In this document: positions 1 through 9,014 of the stretch, piece after piece
Layout: each line of letters opens with the position of its first letter
How positions within the stretch are numbered: position 1 is the stretch's first letter
Assembly (NCBI GenBank): GCA_945952045.1
Contig: CAMFHE010000024.1
Location: forward strand, 1 to 64,000
Direction of reading: 5' to 3'
DNA length: 64,000 bases
Origin: an uncultured Rhizobium sp.
Lineage (GTDB): Bacteria > Pseudomonadota > Alphaproteobacteria > Rhizobiales > Rhizobiaceae
Notes under the pieces: generated by a model
Databases searched by the model: none
Seen by the model: the letters and a program-made list of their open reading frames with translations, nothing else
What the model was told of the DNA's origin: nothing
Translations under genes and position numbers: made by a program

Positions 1-649
1 CGAGCAGGTCGGCGGCGCGCGCCATGTCGATATCGAGGAAGGTGCGGCCCATCAGAAAGTTCGAGGCTTCGGCGGCGACGTTCTTGGCGAGCTTGGCGAG
101 GCGCTGCGTGGCGATGACGCCGGCCAGCCCGCGCTTTCGCCCACGGCACATGAGGTTGGTCATCGCGCCCAGCGACATTTTTCGCGCGTCGTCGGAGACT
201 TCGCCGGCCGCAGCCGGCGCAAACATCTGTGCCTCGTCGACGACGACCAGAACCGGGAACCAGAAATCGCGGTCGGCATCGAACAGAGCATTGAGGAAGA
301 TGGAAGCGGCGCGCATCTGCTGGTCGATTTCCAGCCCTTCCAGCGTCAGAACGCAGGAGACGCGATGCTGGCGGATGCGAGTGGCGATGCCGATCAGCTC
401 CGCCTCGCTGCGCTCGCCATCGACAACGACGTGGCCGAACTTGTCCGACAGGGTGACGAAATCGCCCTCGGGATCGATCACAACCTGCTGCACCCATTGG
501 GCCGATTGCTCCAGCAGCCGGCGCAGAAGATGCGACTTGCCAGAGCCGGAATTACCCTGAACCAGAAGGCGGGTCGCCAGCAGCTCCTCTATGTCCAGCT
601 TGGCGGCGCTGCCACCGGAAGCCACGCCCATATCGATGCCGACCTGCAC
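1..649 (-). CDS. HerA-like ATP-binding protein (DUF87), 3' part cut by window edge
   Basis: The frame is open from the window edge and lacks its C-terminus. It carries a Walker A motif GNSGSGKS about 30 residues from the start and a Walker B-like VLVVVDEAQMF further on, followed by a helicase-like segment with CRGRKRG and ATQRL. This is the layout of the HerA/DUF87 family of P-loop ATPases, in which members translocate DNA or act on unknown substrates; the role here is not known. I place the start at the GTG at 649, preceded by GGAAA at a good distance. An in-frame ATG at 682 has no ribosome site. A LysE-type exporter lies just downstream of its 5' end on the same strand, about 100 bp away. 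Confidence 0.8.
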   Translation of the reverse strand, partial: MQVGIDMGVASGGSAAKLDIEELLATRLLVQGNSGSGKSHLLRRLLEQSAQWVQQVVIDPEGDFVTLSDKFGHVVVDGERSEAELIGIATRIRQHRVSCVLTLEGLEIDQQMRAASIFLNALFDADRDFWFPVLVVVDEAQMFAPAAAGEVSDDARKMSLGAMTNLMCRGRKRGLAGVIATQRLAKLAKNVAAEASNFLMGRTFLDIDMARAADLL

Positions 650-749
650 TTCATTTCCTTTCCGACGATCTTTTCCGCCCATGTCGATAACAGAAAGCGC
701 GGCGGCTTGCGCCACGCCAATCGCAAAACCCACAGGGAATGCGGAAGGT

Positions 750-1385
750 TCAGGCCGCCGCCGCGCGCTTCCAGCCGAAGGCGAGCAGCCCTGCCCCGAT
801 CATCAGCGTGCCACCCGTGCGATTGACGGCGCGCTGCACCGCAGGGCGGCGGATGGTCTGGCGGGCCATGGAGGCCATCAGGGCATAGGTGGCGGCGTTC
901 AGTGTCGCCAGAATCAGGAAGGTGGTTTCGAAGATCACCATCTGTGGCAAAAGCGGCCGGGCGAGGTCGAGGAATTGCGGCAGGAAGGCCACGAAGAAGA
1001 TGATGCTCTTCGGGTTGAGCGCGGTGACGATATAGGTGTGCAGGAAGATGCGCAGCGGCCGTTCTACCGGCGCTTCTTCCTCCGCGACCGCGCGGTCGGC
1101 GACCGGCGCACGCCACAGCTTGATGCCGAGATAGATCAGATAGGCCGCGCCGATCCACTTCAGTACCGTGAACAAGGCAGCCGACGCCGCCAGCAGCGCG
1201 CCAAGGCCGAGCATCGAGGCGGTCATGGCGGTGAAATCGCCCAGCGCAACGCCGGCAACCGTGGCGGAAGCGGATTTGCGCCCGTGGCCGAGTGCATAGG
1301 AAATGACGAGCAGGATGGTCGGCCCGGGTATGGCCAGCAGCACGGCGGAAGCGGCGACGAAGGCAATCCAGTGTTCGAACGACAT
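750..1385 (-). CDS. LysE/RhtB family amino-acid exporter
   Basis: 211 residues, the usual size for the LysE/RhtB family of six-helix inner-membrane exporters that pump out amino acids or their derivatives. The N-terminal helix holds the family hallmark AIPGPTILLV (about residues 19-28), followed by a GHGRKSA loop and further hydrophobic blocks near 40-90, 115-140, 150-175 and 185-205. The ATG at 1385 is preceded by AAAGGAG at ideal spacing. The substrate cannot be read from sequence. The gene points away from the GNAT gene at 1581, so the 195-bp gap probably holds both promoters. Confidence 0.85.
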   Translation of the reverse strand: MSFEHWIAFVAASAVLLAIPGPTILLVISYALGHGRKSASATVAGVALGDFTAMTASMLGLGALLAASAALFTVLKWIGAAYLIYLGIKLWRAPVADRAVAEEEAPVERPLRIFLHTYIVTALNPKSIIFFVAFLPQFLDLARPLLPQMVIFETTFLILATLNAATYALMASMARQTIRRPAVQRAVNRTGGTLMIGAGLLAFGWKRAAAA

Positions 1386-1480
1386 GAGTCCGGTCTCCTT
1401 TGATGACGAAGCAAGCCATCAAAGACGACGCTTTGCAAGCACGGATCCGATACCGCCGCGTTAACCGAGAATCGATGCCG

Positions 1481-1563
1481 CGCCTGCCGATTTACGGGTA
1501 AATCGTGGCTCGCTTGGAAGTCGCCATGATAGGTCTTCGACAGGCCTGACCGATCGGCAGGCG
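1481..1563. repeat. Separated inverted repeat in leader of GNAT gene
   Basis: An 11-bp inverted repeat, CGCCTGCCGAT at 1481-1491 and ATCGGCAGGCG at 1553-1563, ends 17 bases before the TTG start of the GNAT gene. If transcribed it could close a long-range stem that covers the ribosome site. Function is inference; no known riboswitch is recognised. Confidence 0.35.
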
Positions 1564-1580
1564 AAGCAGGGATCGAGAAG

Positions 1581-2792
1581 TTGGTTCAGGAACGCTATAG
1601 CGCCACGCTTCATGACTGGGCGAGCTGGCATGCGCTGAGCGAGCATGGCAATCTGTATCGCACGGCATTCCAGCATCCAGCGTTTCTTGCCAGTTTCTAC
1701 CGCGAAAAGCCGAGCGATCACAAGGAGATCGTCGTCAGCGTTTTTGATCGTCGCCAGCAGCGCACCGTGCTTGCCCTGCCGCTCGTCATGCATCGGGCGG
1801 CAGGTCTATGGCGCATCGAAGCTGCGGATCTCGGACTTGCGGATTATGTCGCACCTCTGGTCGCCGATGGTTTAAGCGCCGATGCCGATGAGTGCGATGC
1901 CATGTGGACGGCGATCCTCAAGGCCTTGCCCCCTGCCGACGTCGTCAGCTTCAAGAAGATGCCGCCGGAGATCCGGCCAGGAACGCCCAATCCGCTGACC
2001 CGCTTGGCCGGCGTCCTCGATATGGGCATCCACACGCAAGTGTTCACGCTGGTGGATGGCGACGGCTGCCGCCCCTATCGTCAGACCGGATATTACAAGG
2101 AAGGACAGCGGCATCTGCGGCGCCTGATGGCCGCGCATGGTGACGCCTGTTTTCATATCGCAAGAACCGTGACCGAGGCGAATTGCCAATTCGATTCTCT
2201 GATCGCGCAGCGTATGACGCGCGCCAGCGAGCTGGGCCGTGACGATCCCCTTTTGCTGCCGCATGTCCAGAGGTTCTATCGCGGCTTGTTCGAGCAGGGG
2301 ATTTCGAACGGCGAAGTCATGTTCGGTGCGCTTTATGCCGGTGGCGAATGCATCGCCACCGATCTTGGATTGGTTGATCGCGGCACGCATCATGGCGTGC
2401 TGACCTCGATGACCAGCGGCGCGATGCGGCGGTTTTCGCCGGGCACCGTGGCGCATGTGCTGATGCTGGATGCCTCGGCGGAACGGGGCCTCGGCCACTA
2501 CGACCTCGGCGTCGGCGAATTCGCTTACAAGAAACGGCTGAATGCGCGAGTGGTGCCGCTTTACGAGCGCCATCAGGCCTTGTCGCTGCGCGGTCATATC
2601 GGTCTGGCGGAAGCTTCGATCCGGCGGCGTGTGCGGCTTGGCGTGCAGGCGTTTCCGGTCTTGCGCGCACCGGTGCATCGGTTGCGAAACCAGATCAAAC
2701 TCCTGCGTTATCGCACGGCGGCAACCATGGCCATCGTCTTTGATAATCCCGTTGTCCAAGGGGCGACGTATTCGACGCTTAGCGCACTCTAG
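1581..2792 (+). CDS. GNAT-family N-acetyltransferase, BcsL/CelD-like
   Basis: 403 residues resembling the BcsL/CelD group of GNAT proteins, whose duplicated acyltransferase folds are often linked to polysaccharide metabolism. The C-terminal half has the typical pattern: a YKEGQRHLRRL segment near 170, a helix leading to FYRGLFEQGIS near 235, a strand with MFGALYAGGECIA, and the run LGHYDLGVGEFAYKK near 310-325. The only in-frame start upstream of the conserved part is the TTG at 1581; no in-frame ATG occurs until about residue 70. It stands alone, convergent with murI, with a palindrome between them. The acyl acceptor is unknown. Confidence 0.7.
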   Translation: MVQERYSATLHDWASWHALSEHGNLYRTAFQHPAFLASFYREKPSDHKEIVVSVFDRRQQRTVLALPLVMHRAAGLWRIEAADLGLADYVAPLVADGLSADADECDAMWTAILKALPPADVVSFKKMPPEIRPGTPNPLTRLAGVLDMGIHTQVFTLVDGDGCRPYRQTGYYKEGQRHLRRLMAAHGDACFHIARTVTEANCQFDSLIAQRMTRASELGRDDPLLLPHVQRFYRGLFEQGISNGEVMFGALYAGGECIATDLGLVDRGTHHGVLTSMTSGAMRRFSPGTVAHVLMLDASAERGLGHYDLGVGEFAYKKRLNARVVPLYERHQALSLRGHIGLAEASIRRRVRLGVQAFPVLRAPVHRLRNQIKLLRYRTAATMAIVFDNPVVQGATYSTLSAL

Positions 2793-2816
2793 ATCATTTA
2801 TCCTTTTGTTTTTTAA

Positions 2817-2861
2817 AGCATTTTCCGACGCCAAAGCGATCCCGCTTTGGCTGGAAATGCT
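2817..2861. repeat. Intergenic palindrome with GCATTT...AAATGC ends
   Basis: A strong imperfect hairpin: AGCATTTTCC on the left pairs with GGAAATGCT on the right, with an inner stem CCAAAGCG / CGCTTTGG. It abuts the murI stop codon and lies 25 bp past the GNAT stop, so it probably also ends transcription from one or both sides. The outer ends match elements at 12738, 14839, 21315 and 53574. Confidence 0.6.
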
Positions 2862-3674
2862 CTATGAAACTTTCAGACCAAAACCATTCATCAGCCGGCG
2901 CGTGGCGAAATCCGGGTTGCCGCTGGTGAAGAGAGCGATATCGTCTTCGGCGGGATGCAGTGCGTCGATGGAGATCGGCAGCAGGCTGCGGGCGCGCCGC
3001 GCGATGGCTTCGGCAGGATCCAGCCAGTCCACCGGCCAGGGCGCGAGGCGACGAAAAACATTGGCCATGAATGGATAATGAGTGCAGGCGAGAACGACGA
3101 TATCGGTGCGCAAACCGTCCTTGTCGACGAAGCACTGCTCGATTTCCGACATCACAGCCTCGTCGGAGATCGGCTCGCCGCGAATATAGGCCTCGGCCAT
3201 GCGCGCGAGGTTTTCCGAGCCGACCAGCCGGACATGGCATTGCGAAGCGAAGGACTGGATGAGATCGCGGGTATAGGCGCGGCGCACCGTGCCGGGCGTC
3301 GCCAGCACCGAGACGAGGCCGGTGCGGGTGCGCTCCGCCGCCGGCTTGATCGCCGGGACGGTGCCGACAAAGGTCATATGCGGAAAGGCCGAGCGCAGGT
3401 CGGCGCCAACAAGCGTAAAGGCGGTGTTGCAGGCGATGACGCAGAGCGCCGGATCGTGCTCACGCAGCAATTCGCCGAACAGGCTGATAACGCGTTCCTT
3501 CAATGCCTGTTCGTCCCAGCCGCCATAGGGGAAGCCGGCATCATCCGCGACGTAGAGAAAACGGCGGTCGGGCATCAGCACCCGCGCCTCGCGCAGAACG
3601 GTCAGGCCGCCGATACCGGAATCGAAGACGAGAACGGGTTTCAGGTCATTCGTCTGCGGCTCGGTCATCGCCAT
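2862..3674 (-). CDS. murI: Glutamate racemase
   Basis: Converts L-glutamate to D-glutamate for peptidoglycan precursors in the cytoplasm. The 270-residue protein has the [10 protein letters not shown] motif near residue 17 and the two catalytic cysteine motifs, ACNTAF (Cys82) and ACTHYP (Cys197), in the positions expected for a cofactor-independent racemase. The start overlaps the 3' end of trmJ by 29 bp, so the two are probably cotranscribed and translationally coupled. The third reading of the CNTA motif is Phe-Thr rather than the commoner Ser/Thr-Ala, a mild variation. A palindrome follows directly after the stop. Confidence 0.95.
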   Translation of the reverse strand: MAMTEPQTNDLKPVLVFDSGIGGLTVLREARVLMPDRRFLYVADDAGFPYGGWDEQALKERVISLFGELLREHDPALCVIACNTAFTLVGADLRSAFPHMTFVGTVPAIKPAAERTRTGLVSVLATPGTVRRAYTRDLIQSFASQCHVRLVGSENLARMAEAYIRGEPISDEAVMSEIEQCFVDKDGLRTDIVVLACTHYPFMANVFRRLAPWPVDWLDPAEAIARRARSLLPISIDALHPAEDDIALFTSGNPDFATRRLMNGFGLKVS

Positions 3675-4524
3675 TCTTTACCTCTGCATTGTCGTGTGTC
3701 GCGGCGTGATCGTCATTCACCCCTGACCCTGCCTCGCTTTTGATCGGCGCACCGCGCGGCGAAAGCCGAGAGAAGCGGTCGAGCGACGAGATCACCCCGC
3801 GAAGAATATGGATTTCCGGCGCCGTAAACGCGCGTCGGGAGAGAACCGCGCGTAAGTTGTCCATCATTTTCGGCTTTTTGGCGACCGGGCGGAAATAGCC
3901 GCGCGCATCCAGCGCTTCCTCGATATGGTCGAACAGGCCGAACAGCTCATCCTTGGTCGCCATGCGCTGCTCGTTCGGCTGGAACGGCACCTCCTCCAGA
4001 TCGTCCATGCCCGATTTCATCCATTCATAGGACATCAGCAGAACGGCCTGGGCGATATTCAGCGAGGCGAAGGCGGGATTGACCGGGAAGGTGACGATCT
4101 CGTCGGCCAGCGCCACCTCCTCATTCGACAGGCCCCAGCGCTCGCGGCCGAAAAGGATGCCGACGGTCTCGCCTGCTCGCTCTCGCTGGCGCAGGGTCGT
4201 TGCCGCCACGACCGGCGAGCGCACCGGCTTGAAGCCGTCGCGCTGGCGCGCCGTCGTCGCATAGACGAAATTGAGGTCGGCGATCGCCTCCTCCAGCGTG
4301 TCGAACACTTTTGTGGCGTCGATGACGTGATCGGCCTTGGAGGCTGCGGCGCGCGCCTTCTCGTTCGGCCAGCCGTCGCGCGGATTGACCAGGCGCAATT
4401 CCGAGAGACCGAAATTTGCCATGGCGCGGGCGACCATGCCGATATTCTCGCCGAGCTGCGGCTCGACCAGGACGACTGCCGGGCCGCCTGTGAGAAGGAC
4501 GCGTTCGCTGTTGGTGCCTGCCAT
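3646..4524 (-). CDS. trmJ: tRNA (Cm32/Um32) methyltransferase TrmJ-type (TrmH/SPOUT family)
   Basis: A 292-residue SPOUT-class RNA 2'-O-methyltransferase. Motif 1 is PQLGENIGM near residues 22-30, motif 2 is FGRERWGL at 126-132, and motif 3 with the knot is [14 protein letters not shown] around 148-161. This arrangement and the C-terminal helical extension fit TrmJ, which methylates position 32 in the tRNA anticodon loop. The ATG at 4524 is the first gene of a two-gene unit with murI. The C-terminal 10 codons overlap the murI start. The exact tRNA target is inferred from the family. Confidence 0.85.
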   Translation of the reverse strand: MAGTNSERVLLTGGPAVVLVEPQLGENIGMVARAMANFGLSELRLVNPRDGWPNEKARAAASKADHVIDATKVFDTLEEAIADLNFVYATTARQRDGFKPVRSPVVAATTLRQRERAGETVGILFGRERWGLSNEEVALADEIVTFPVNPAFASLNIAQAVLLMSYEWMKSGMDDLEEVPFQPNEQRMATKDELFGLFDHIEEALDARGYFRPVAKKPKMMDNLRAVLSRRAFTAPEIHILRGVISSLDRFSRLSPRGAPIKSEAGSGVNDDHAATHDNAEVKNGDDRAADE

Positions 4525-4594
4525 GGAGAAGACTTTCCGTTATACCGTTTTCGGCTGGAATACTCACACTTGGCCTGATCGGCAAGGGTTTGGC

Positions 4595-6550
4595 TTACGG
4601 ATAGAGCCTGTCGAGCGTTGCCGAGATCATTTCGATGCCGAGCCTGGAGCCATCATGGGCCAGTGGCAGATGCCGCGATTGCAACTGCGGCGGCTTGCGA
4701 TTGAAGAAGAAAATGGCGGTGCCTTTGGCGCGCACGCGCTCGAGATCGCGCCTTGCCGCCTCGATTGCCGGACGAATGGCATCCATCTCGGCCGCCTTTG
4801 CAAAAGCCACGCGCCGGGCGAAGACGCGGCACCAATAGGTCGTCGCCATCATGATCGCGAGCGTCTGGCGGATATGGCCGGGGCGGGTCACCAACTGCCA
4901 GGAAACGCCAAGCGGCCTGGCTGCCTGGGTGACGTCGCGATAGGCGGCATCCAGCGCCTTCGACAAGGCAATCAGATCCGCGCCGCTTTTGCCCTCCTCC
5001 GCCGCCTCCAGAAGGCGCCGCGCAGCGTCGAACCATTTTTCCAGCACGCTACCGAGCGTCGTCTGCGTGCGCGTCGGCAAAACGAAGAAGGCGACCGCCA
5101 TTCCGGCCACAGCGCCGATGACCGTTTCCTCCAGGCGAAGCCGCAGAAGGTCGAGCGTCAATGTGCCCGTCAGGCCGTAGACGATGCAGATGACGATCGA
5201 CATGAAGAAGGTCATCGCCGTGTAGGAAGCCTGCAGGCTGAAGAAGGCGAGAAAGACCGCCAGAATGGCAACCGTTCCGGCAAGCCATGGAAAACTGCTA
5301 AGCAGGGCCGAAAGCCCCATGCCGCAGGCAATGCCAATCAGGGTGCCGCCGGAGCGCTGCATTGCCTTGATCGCCGTATCGCCGCGCGAATTGGTATTTG
5401 TGAAGACAAGGAAGGCGGAGAGCACCGCCCAGAACCAGCGGTCACGCGACAGCATCAGGCCACCGATCATGGCAAGGCCGGAGGCCAATGTGATCTGCAA
5501 GGCCGTGCGCAAAGCCGGATCGTCAAACGACCAGCTTTGCGCGGCTTTCGGGGCCGGTGCGGCCAACTGCGGGCGGTTGAAACCGGTGAAACGCTCGGCG
5601 CGCAGATGCTCGACGGCGGCGACGGTCGCCTGTCGTGCCTCGCCCAGCCAGTATAGGGCGCGGCGTGTTTCGGCGGAGGCCGCCACGGCTTGGCCCAGCA
5701 TGTCCCGCTCCGATGGGGTTTCGACGGTATGGGAGGCGAGGAAGGCGGAGAGGAGTTCCGGCTCGGGCAGCGACTGGCGCGACAGCACGATCAGGCTCTC
5801 GGCGGCGAGATGCAGGTCGAACAGCGCAAGGCCGATATCGGCGGCTGGATCGCCCTCCTCCGGCAAAGCCTCGCGGCGGCTGACCGGAACCAGCCCATCC
5901 GCCATCAGCACCGCCTCCTTCAGGCGCTCCTCCAGCCGGTTGAGCGCCTGCCGATCCTCGGCGGTCCATTGGCCGCGCGTCGCAATCGCCCGCAACGCCT
6001 CGACGATATGGTCGACACGGCCGTGGACGCTGACCATGGCGCGCAGGAAATCCCGTTGCCAGTCGTCCGGCAGAACCCAGCTGCGCACCACATGCGCCGA
6101 GAGCGCCGCAACCAAGGCTCCGGCCGCCACCTGCGGCAGTTGCGCCAATGGCGGATGCAGATAGGCGCCGATGAAATAGGACATGAAGCAGAACATGCCG
6201 ACCGCCGCCCAGCGCGTGCCGAAACGCCGGGCATAGGCGGCGAAGAAAATGACGGCGAGAAAGGCGAAATCCGAGACCGTTCGCCAAGGCTCAAGCAAGG
6301 CGGCCAGCCCGATCATCGCCACCGCGCCGGTGCAACCGATCAGCCGGGTGGTCAATTGTGCAGAGGGAGACGGATCGCGCACTGTCAGCCCGCTCTGGAT
6401 GGCAAGCGTGGCTGCAATGCCATAGGCCGCCGCCGGCAAGGGCAGCAGCAAGCGATGAATCAAGATGAGGATCGCAATGGCGAGCAGGATGGAAAGCGTC
6501 ACCCGCGCGCCCATGCGCAGCCGCGAATAGGCCGGATCCCGGGCCAGCAA
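4595..6550 (-). CDS. FUSC-family inner-membrane protein (aromatic acid exporter-like)
   Basis: About 651 residues with the FUSC layout: an N-terminal block of membrane helices (about 15-130), a long soluble middle (about 140-345), a second membrane block (about 350-495) and a cytosolic tail. Relatives such as AaeB export aromatic carboxylic acids. The start is problematic. The only start-like codon in this frame is the TTG at 6550, yet the coding pattern continues upstream (reading ERFSLRDWLLARDP). A well-placed ATG at 6621-6619, after GGGAGG and overlapping the stop of the upstream gene as TGATG, lies in another frame. Either an indel is present near 6560-6615 or the TTG is used. Confidence 0.8.
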   Translation of the reverse strand: MLARDPAYSRLRMGARVTLSILLAIAILILIHRLLLPLPAAAYGIAATLAIQSGLTVRDPSPSAQLTTRLIGCTGAVAMIGLAALLEPWRTVSDFAFLAVIFFAAYARRFGTRWAAVGMFCFMSYFIGAYLHPPLAQLPQVAAGALVAALSAHVVRSWVLPDDWQRDFLRAMVSVHGRVDHIVEALRAIATRGQWTAEDRQALNRLEERLKEAVLMADGLVPVSRREALPEEGDPAADIGLALFDLHLAAESLIVLSRQSLPEPELLSAFLASHTVETPSERDMLGQAVAASAETRRALYWLGEARQATVAAVEHLRAERFTGFNRPQLAAPAPKAAQSWSFDDPALRTALQITLASGLAMIGGLMLSRDRWFWAVLSAFLVFTNTNSRGDTAIKAMQRSGGTLIGIACGMGLSALLSSFPWLAGTVAILAVFLAFFSLQASYTAMTFFMSIVICIVYGLTGTLTLDLLRLRLEETVIGAVAGMAVAFFVLPTRTQTTLGSVLEKWFDAARRLLEAAEEGKSGADLIALSKALDAAYRDVTQAARPLGVSWQLVTRPGHIRQTLAIMMATTYWCRVFARRVAFAKAAEMDAIRPAIEAARRDLERVRAKGTAIFFFNRKPPQLQSRHLPLAHDGSRLGIEMISATLDRLYP

Positions 6551-6620
6551 CCAGTCCCGCAGCGAAAACCGCTCGGTGACGGCTGTCGTTTCCGGAGTGG
6601 TCCGATCCCGGGCGATGGCA

Positions 6621-7160
6621 TCAGCCTCCCTGTTTCGCGATCTCGATCAGAGCGGACTTCAGTGAGACGAAGCCTGCATCGTCGCCACCTTGAGTCATGA
6701 TATCGTCGATGACGGGTTTGCCACCTTCTTCGATGACGAGGAATTGAACGGTCGCGGCCTGCTGGTACTGGGCATCCGTGCCGAAGCAGACCATGTTTTT
6801 GAAGGAGGCATCCACTTCCGTCGCGTTGCCCTTCGGTCCCTTCGTCTCGATCTTCACATCCTGCAGCGGGCAACCGTCCTGGCCACCGGTGATGACGTCG
6901 TAATCGAAAGGTGTCGTACCGTCATCGAAGGCGGGGAATTTGGCGGCGGCGCGGAATTTCTCTGCAAAATCCTTGCTGTAGACACCCGTCAGTCGGGCCT
7001 GGTCGAAAATATCCTGATAGTCGTTTTCGCCTTCCGCCCAGTTTTTGACCGTGGCGTCGATGATGTTCTTAACAGGGGCCGTGACATCGGCGGCTCGCGC
7101 CGGCAGGCTGCCCATGACGGCAGTCATACTAAAGACGGAAGCGAGAAGAAGGGCGCGCAT
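6621..7160 (-). CDS. Small exported protein, DUF3828-like, unknown function
   Basis: 179 residues from the ATG at 7160, which follows AAAGGA at workable spacing; a longer TTG-initiated version would merely add a basic leader. Residues 1-24 form a signal peptide ending ARAAD. The mature part has a pattern like DUF3828 proteins: a TPFDYDVITGGQD segment, then alternating strands with VDASFKNMVCF and VQFLVIEEGG, and a C-terminal helix. One cysteine pair (CPLQ and MVCF) could form a periplasmic disulfide. It is the first gene before the FUSC protein and is transcribed away from icd across a repeat-rich gap. Confidence 0.6.
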   Translation of the reverse strand: MRALLLASVFSMTAVMGSLPARAADVTAPVKNIIDATVKNWAEGENDYQDIFDQARLTGVYSKDFAEKFRAAAKFPAFDDGTTPFDYDVITGGQDGCPLQDVKIETKGPKGNATEVDASFKNMVCFGTDAQYQQAATVQFLVIEEGGKPVIDDIMTQGGDDAGFVSLKSALIEIAKQGG

Positions 7161-7216
7161 GGCAAGTGGTCCTTTACACCGGGAGGCGAATCGTCGCGAG
7201 AGTAGCCGACAGAATA

Positions 7217-7259
7217 ACAATCGGATTGTATTGTCAGTGACAATCGGATTGCGTTGTCA
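7217..7259. repeat. Two 20-bp direct repeats with nested palindromes, possible operator
   Basis: ACAATCGGATTG followed by an ATTGTCA- or GTTGTCA-type end occurs twice in tandem, at 7217-7236 and 7240-7259, differing at two positions. The junction, TTGTCA-G-TGACAA (7231-7243), is a perfect palindrome, and TGACAA/TTGTCA also brackets the second copy. The array lies between a secreted-protein gene (start 7160) and icd (start 7392), where a dimeric regulator could act on both. Confidence 0.55.
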
Positions 7260-7310
7260 CCAAGGCGAAAAGCGTGTCCTGCGACCGGCCAAGTTTGGGC
7301 CAATGCCGCT

Positions 7311-7338
7311 TTGCGTTCCGGGACGACAATGATATAGC
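7311..7338 (+). promoter_or_regulatory. Candidate sigma-70 promoter of icd
   Basis: TTGCGT at 7311-7316 and TATAGC at 7333-7338 are separated by 16 bp, about 53 bp before the icd ATG. Hexamers are within the looser alphaproteobacterial range. Assigned by eye only. Confidence 0.35.
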
Positions 7339-7391
7339 GGCTCCGGACCACTTTTCCGGGGTTTTCCCAAACCGCACAAGAGGCAATTTTC

Positions 7392-8606
7392 ATGCAAAAG
7401 ATCAAGGTTGCAAATCCGGTCGTCGATCTCGACGGCGATGAGATGACCCGTATCATCTGGCAGTTCATCAAGGACAAGCTGATCCTGCCCTATCTGGATC
7501 TCGACATCGAATATTACGATCTGTCGGTTGAGAATCGCGACGCAACCAACGACCAGGTGACCGTCGATGCCGCCCATGCCATCAAGAAGCATGGCGTCGG
7601 CATCAAGTGCGCGACGATCACGCCCGATGAAGACCGCGTCAAGGAATTCAACCTGAAGGAAATGTGGAAGAGCCCGAACGGCACGATCCGCAACATCCTC
7701 GGCGGCGTTATCTTCCGCGAACCGATCATCTGCAAGAACGTTCCGCGTCTGGTTCCGGGCTGGACCAAGCCGATCGTCGTCGGCCGCCATGCCTTCGGCG
7801 ACCAGTATCGCGCCACCGATTTCAAGTTCCCCGGCAAGGGCAAGCTGACGATCAAGTTCGTCGGCGAAGATGGCCAGGTCATCGAGAAGGAAGTGTTCAA
7901 TGCGCCGGGTTCGGGCGTCGCCATGGCGATGTACAACCTCGACGAATCGATCCGGGAATTTGCCCGCGCCTCGATGATGTACGGCCTGATGCGCAAATGG
8001 CCGGTCTACCTGTCCACCAAGAACACCATCCTCAAGGCTTATGACGGCCGCTTCAAGGATATCTTCGAGGAAGTCTACCAGACCGAATTCAAGGCGCAGT
8101 TCGACGAAGCCGGCATCACCTACGAACACCGCCTGATCGACGACATGGTCGCCTCGGCGCTGAAGTGGTCCGGTGGTTATGTCTGGGCGTGCAAGAACTA
8201 TGACGGCGACGTGCAGTCCGACACGGTAGCTCAGGGTTTCGGCTCGCTCGGTCTGATGACCTCCGTTCTGCTGACGCCGGATGGCAAGACAGTCGAAGCC
8301 GAAGCCGCTCACGGCACGGTGACGCGTCACTATCGCCAGCATCAGAAGGGTCAGGAAACCTCGACCAACTCGATCGCCTCGATCTTTGCCTGGACGCGCG
8401 GCCTCGCGCATCGCGCCAAGCTGGACGACAATGCCGATCTCGCCAAGTTCGCCTCGACACTGGAACGCGTCTGCGTCGAAACCGTCGAATCCGGCTTCAT
8501 GACCAAGGATCTGGCGCTGCTGATCGGTCCCGACCAGCCGTGGCTGTCGACCACTGCTTTCCTCGACAAGATCGACGAAAATCTTCGCAAGGCGATGGCC
8601 GCTTAA
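7392..8606 (+). CDS. icd: NADP-dependent isocitrate dehydrogenase
   Basis: Oxidatively decarboxylates isocitrate to 2-oxoglutarate in the TCA cycle, making NADPH. The 404-residue protein is the dimeric, eukaryote-like form: it begins with [10 protein letters not shown], continues with the [13 protein letters not shown] substrate-binding segment, [13 protein letters not shown] near 205-217, the catalytic region [15 protein letters not shown], and the metal/cofactor segment NYDGDVQSD. It ends at the normal place. A single-gene transcript is likely, with a candidate promoter upstream and a strong terminator 24 bp after the stop. Confidence 0.97.
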   Translation: MQKIKVANPVVDLDGDEMTRIIWQFIKDKLILPYLDLDIEYYDLSVENRDATNDQVTVDAAHAIKKHGVGIKCATITPDEDRVKEFNLKEMWKSPNGTIRNILGGVIFREPIICKNVPRLVPGWTKPIVVGRHAFGDQYRATDFKFPGKGKLTIKFVGEDGQVIEKEVFNAPGSGVAMAMYNLDESIREFARASMMYGLMRKWPVYLSTKNTILKAYDGRFKDIFEEVYQTEFKAQFDEAGITYEHRLIDDMVASALKWSGGYVWACKNYDGDVQSDTVAQGFGSLGLMTSVLLTPDGKTVEAEAAHGTVTRHYRQHQKGQETSTNSIASIFAWTRGLAHRAKLDDNADLAKFASTLERVCVETVESGFMTKDLALLIGPDQPWLSTTAFLDKIDENLRKAMAA

Positions 8607-8630
8607 TCAGCCATTCGTTCTCAAACACAA

Positions 8631-8664
8631 AAAAACGGCGGGGCCTCGTTCCCCGCCGTTTTTT
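8631..8664 (+). terminator. Rho-independent terminator of icd
   Basis: Stem ACGGCGGGG / CCCCGCCGT with a seven-base loop, followed by TTTTTT. The A-run on the left lets it work on the minus strand too, for the gene at 8686. Confidence 0.9.
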
Positions 8665-8685
8665 CGCGCGCAAGCCGCCGCCGCT

Positions 8686-9003
8686 TCAGTGATGCGCGTG
8701 TGCCTGTTGATTACGCTTGCGGGTCTCAGCCGCCTTCCTGGCCGAAGCCGACCGTTCGGCGGCTGTGCGATTGGCAGAAGCTGCGCCACCCTTTCTCCCG
8801 CCTTTTTCCGAAGATTCATGCGTATCGGGCTTTCCGCGACCGGAGCCAGACTTGTTGCCGCCGCCGCTTTCCTTGTTCACCGTTGCCCAGGCGCGGCGTT
8901 CGGCTTCCTCGGTGGAAACGCCGCGATCCTCGTAGCCTTCCTCGATGTGTTCGGCCTTGCGCTTCTGTTTGTCAGTGTATTTCGATTTATCGCCCTGGGG
9001 CAT
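8686..9003 (-). CDS. Small hydrophilic stress-type protein (KGG-like repeats)
   Basis: 105 residues from the ATG at 9003, preceded by GAGGAGAT. The N-terminal half (DKSKYTDKQKRKAEHIEEGY) is a charged helix found in short proteins often labelled 'plasmid stabilization', a name not based on function. The C-terminal half is low-complexity Gly/Ser/Lys/Arg/Ala with EKGGRKGG near the middle, reminiscent of KGG stress proteins, and ends in a His-rich tail. No enzymatic motif is present. The icd terminator lies at its 3' end. Nucleic-acid binding or desiccation/stress protection is inference. Confidence 0.7.
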   Translation of the reverse strand: MPQGDKSKYTDKQKRKAEHIEEGYEDRGVSTEEAERRAWATVNKESGGGNKSGSGRGKPDTHESSEKGGRKGGAASANRTAAERSASARKAAETRKRNQQAHAHH

Positions 9004-9014
9004 GGCCGATCTCC

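Noticed and set aside
4595-6621. FUSC gene as a pseudogene
   Set aside because: Apart from the start-region conflict, the remaining 650 codons are open and the family pattern is complete, so only the start is doubted.
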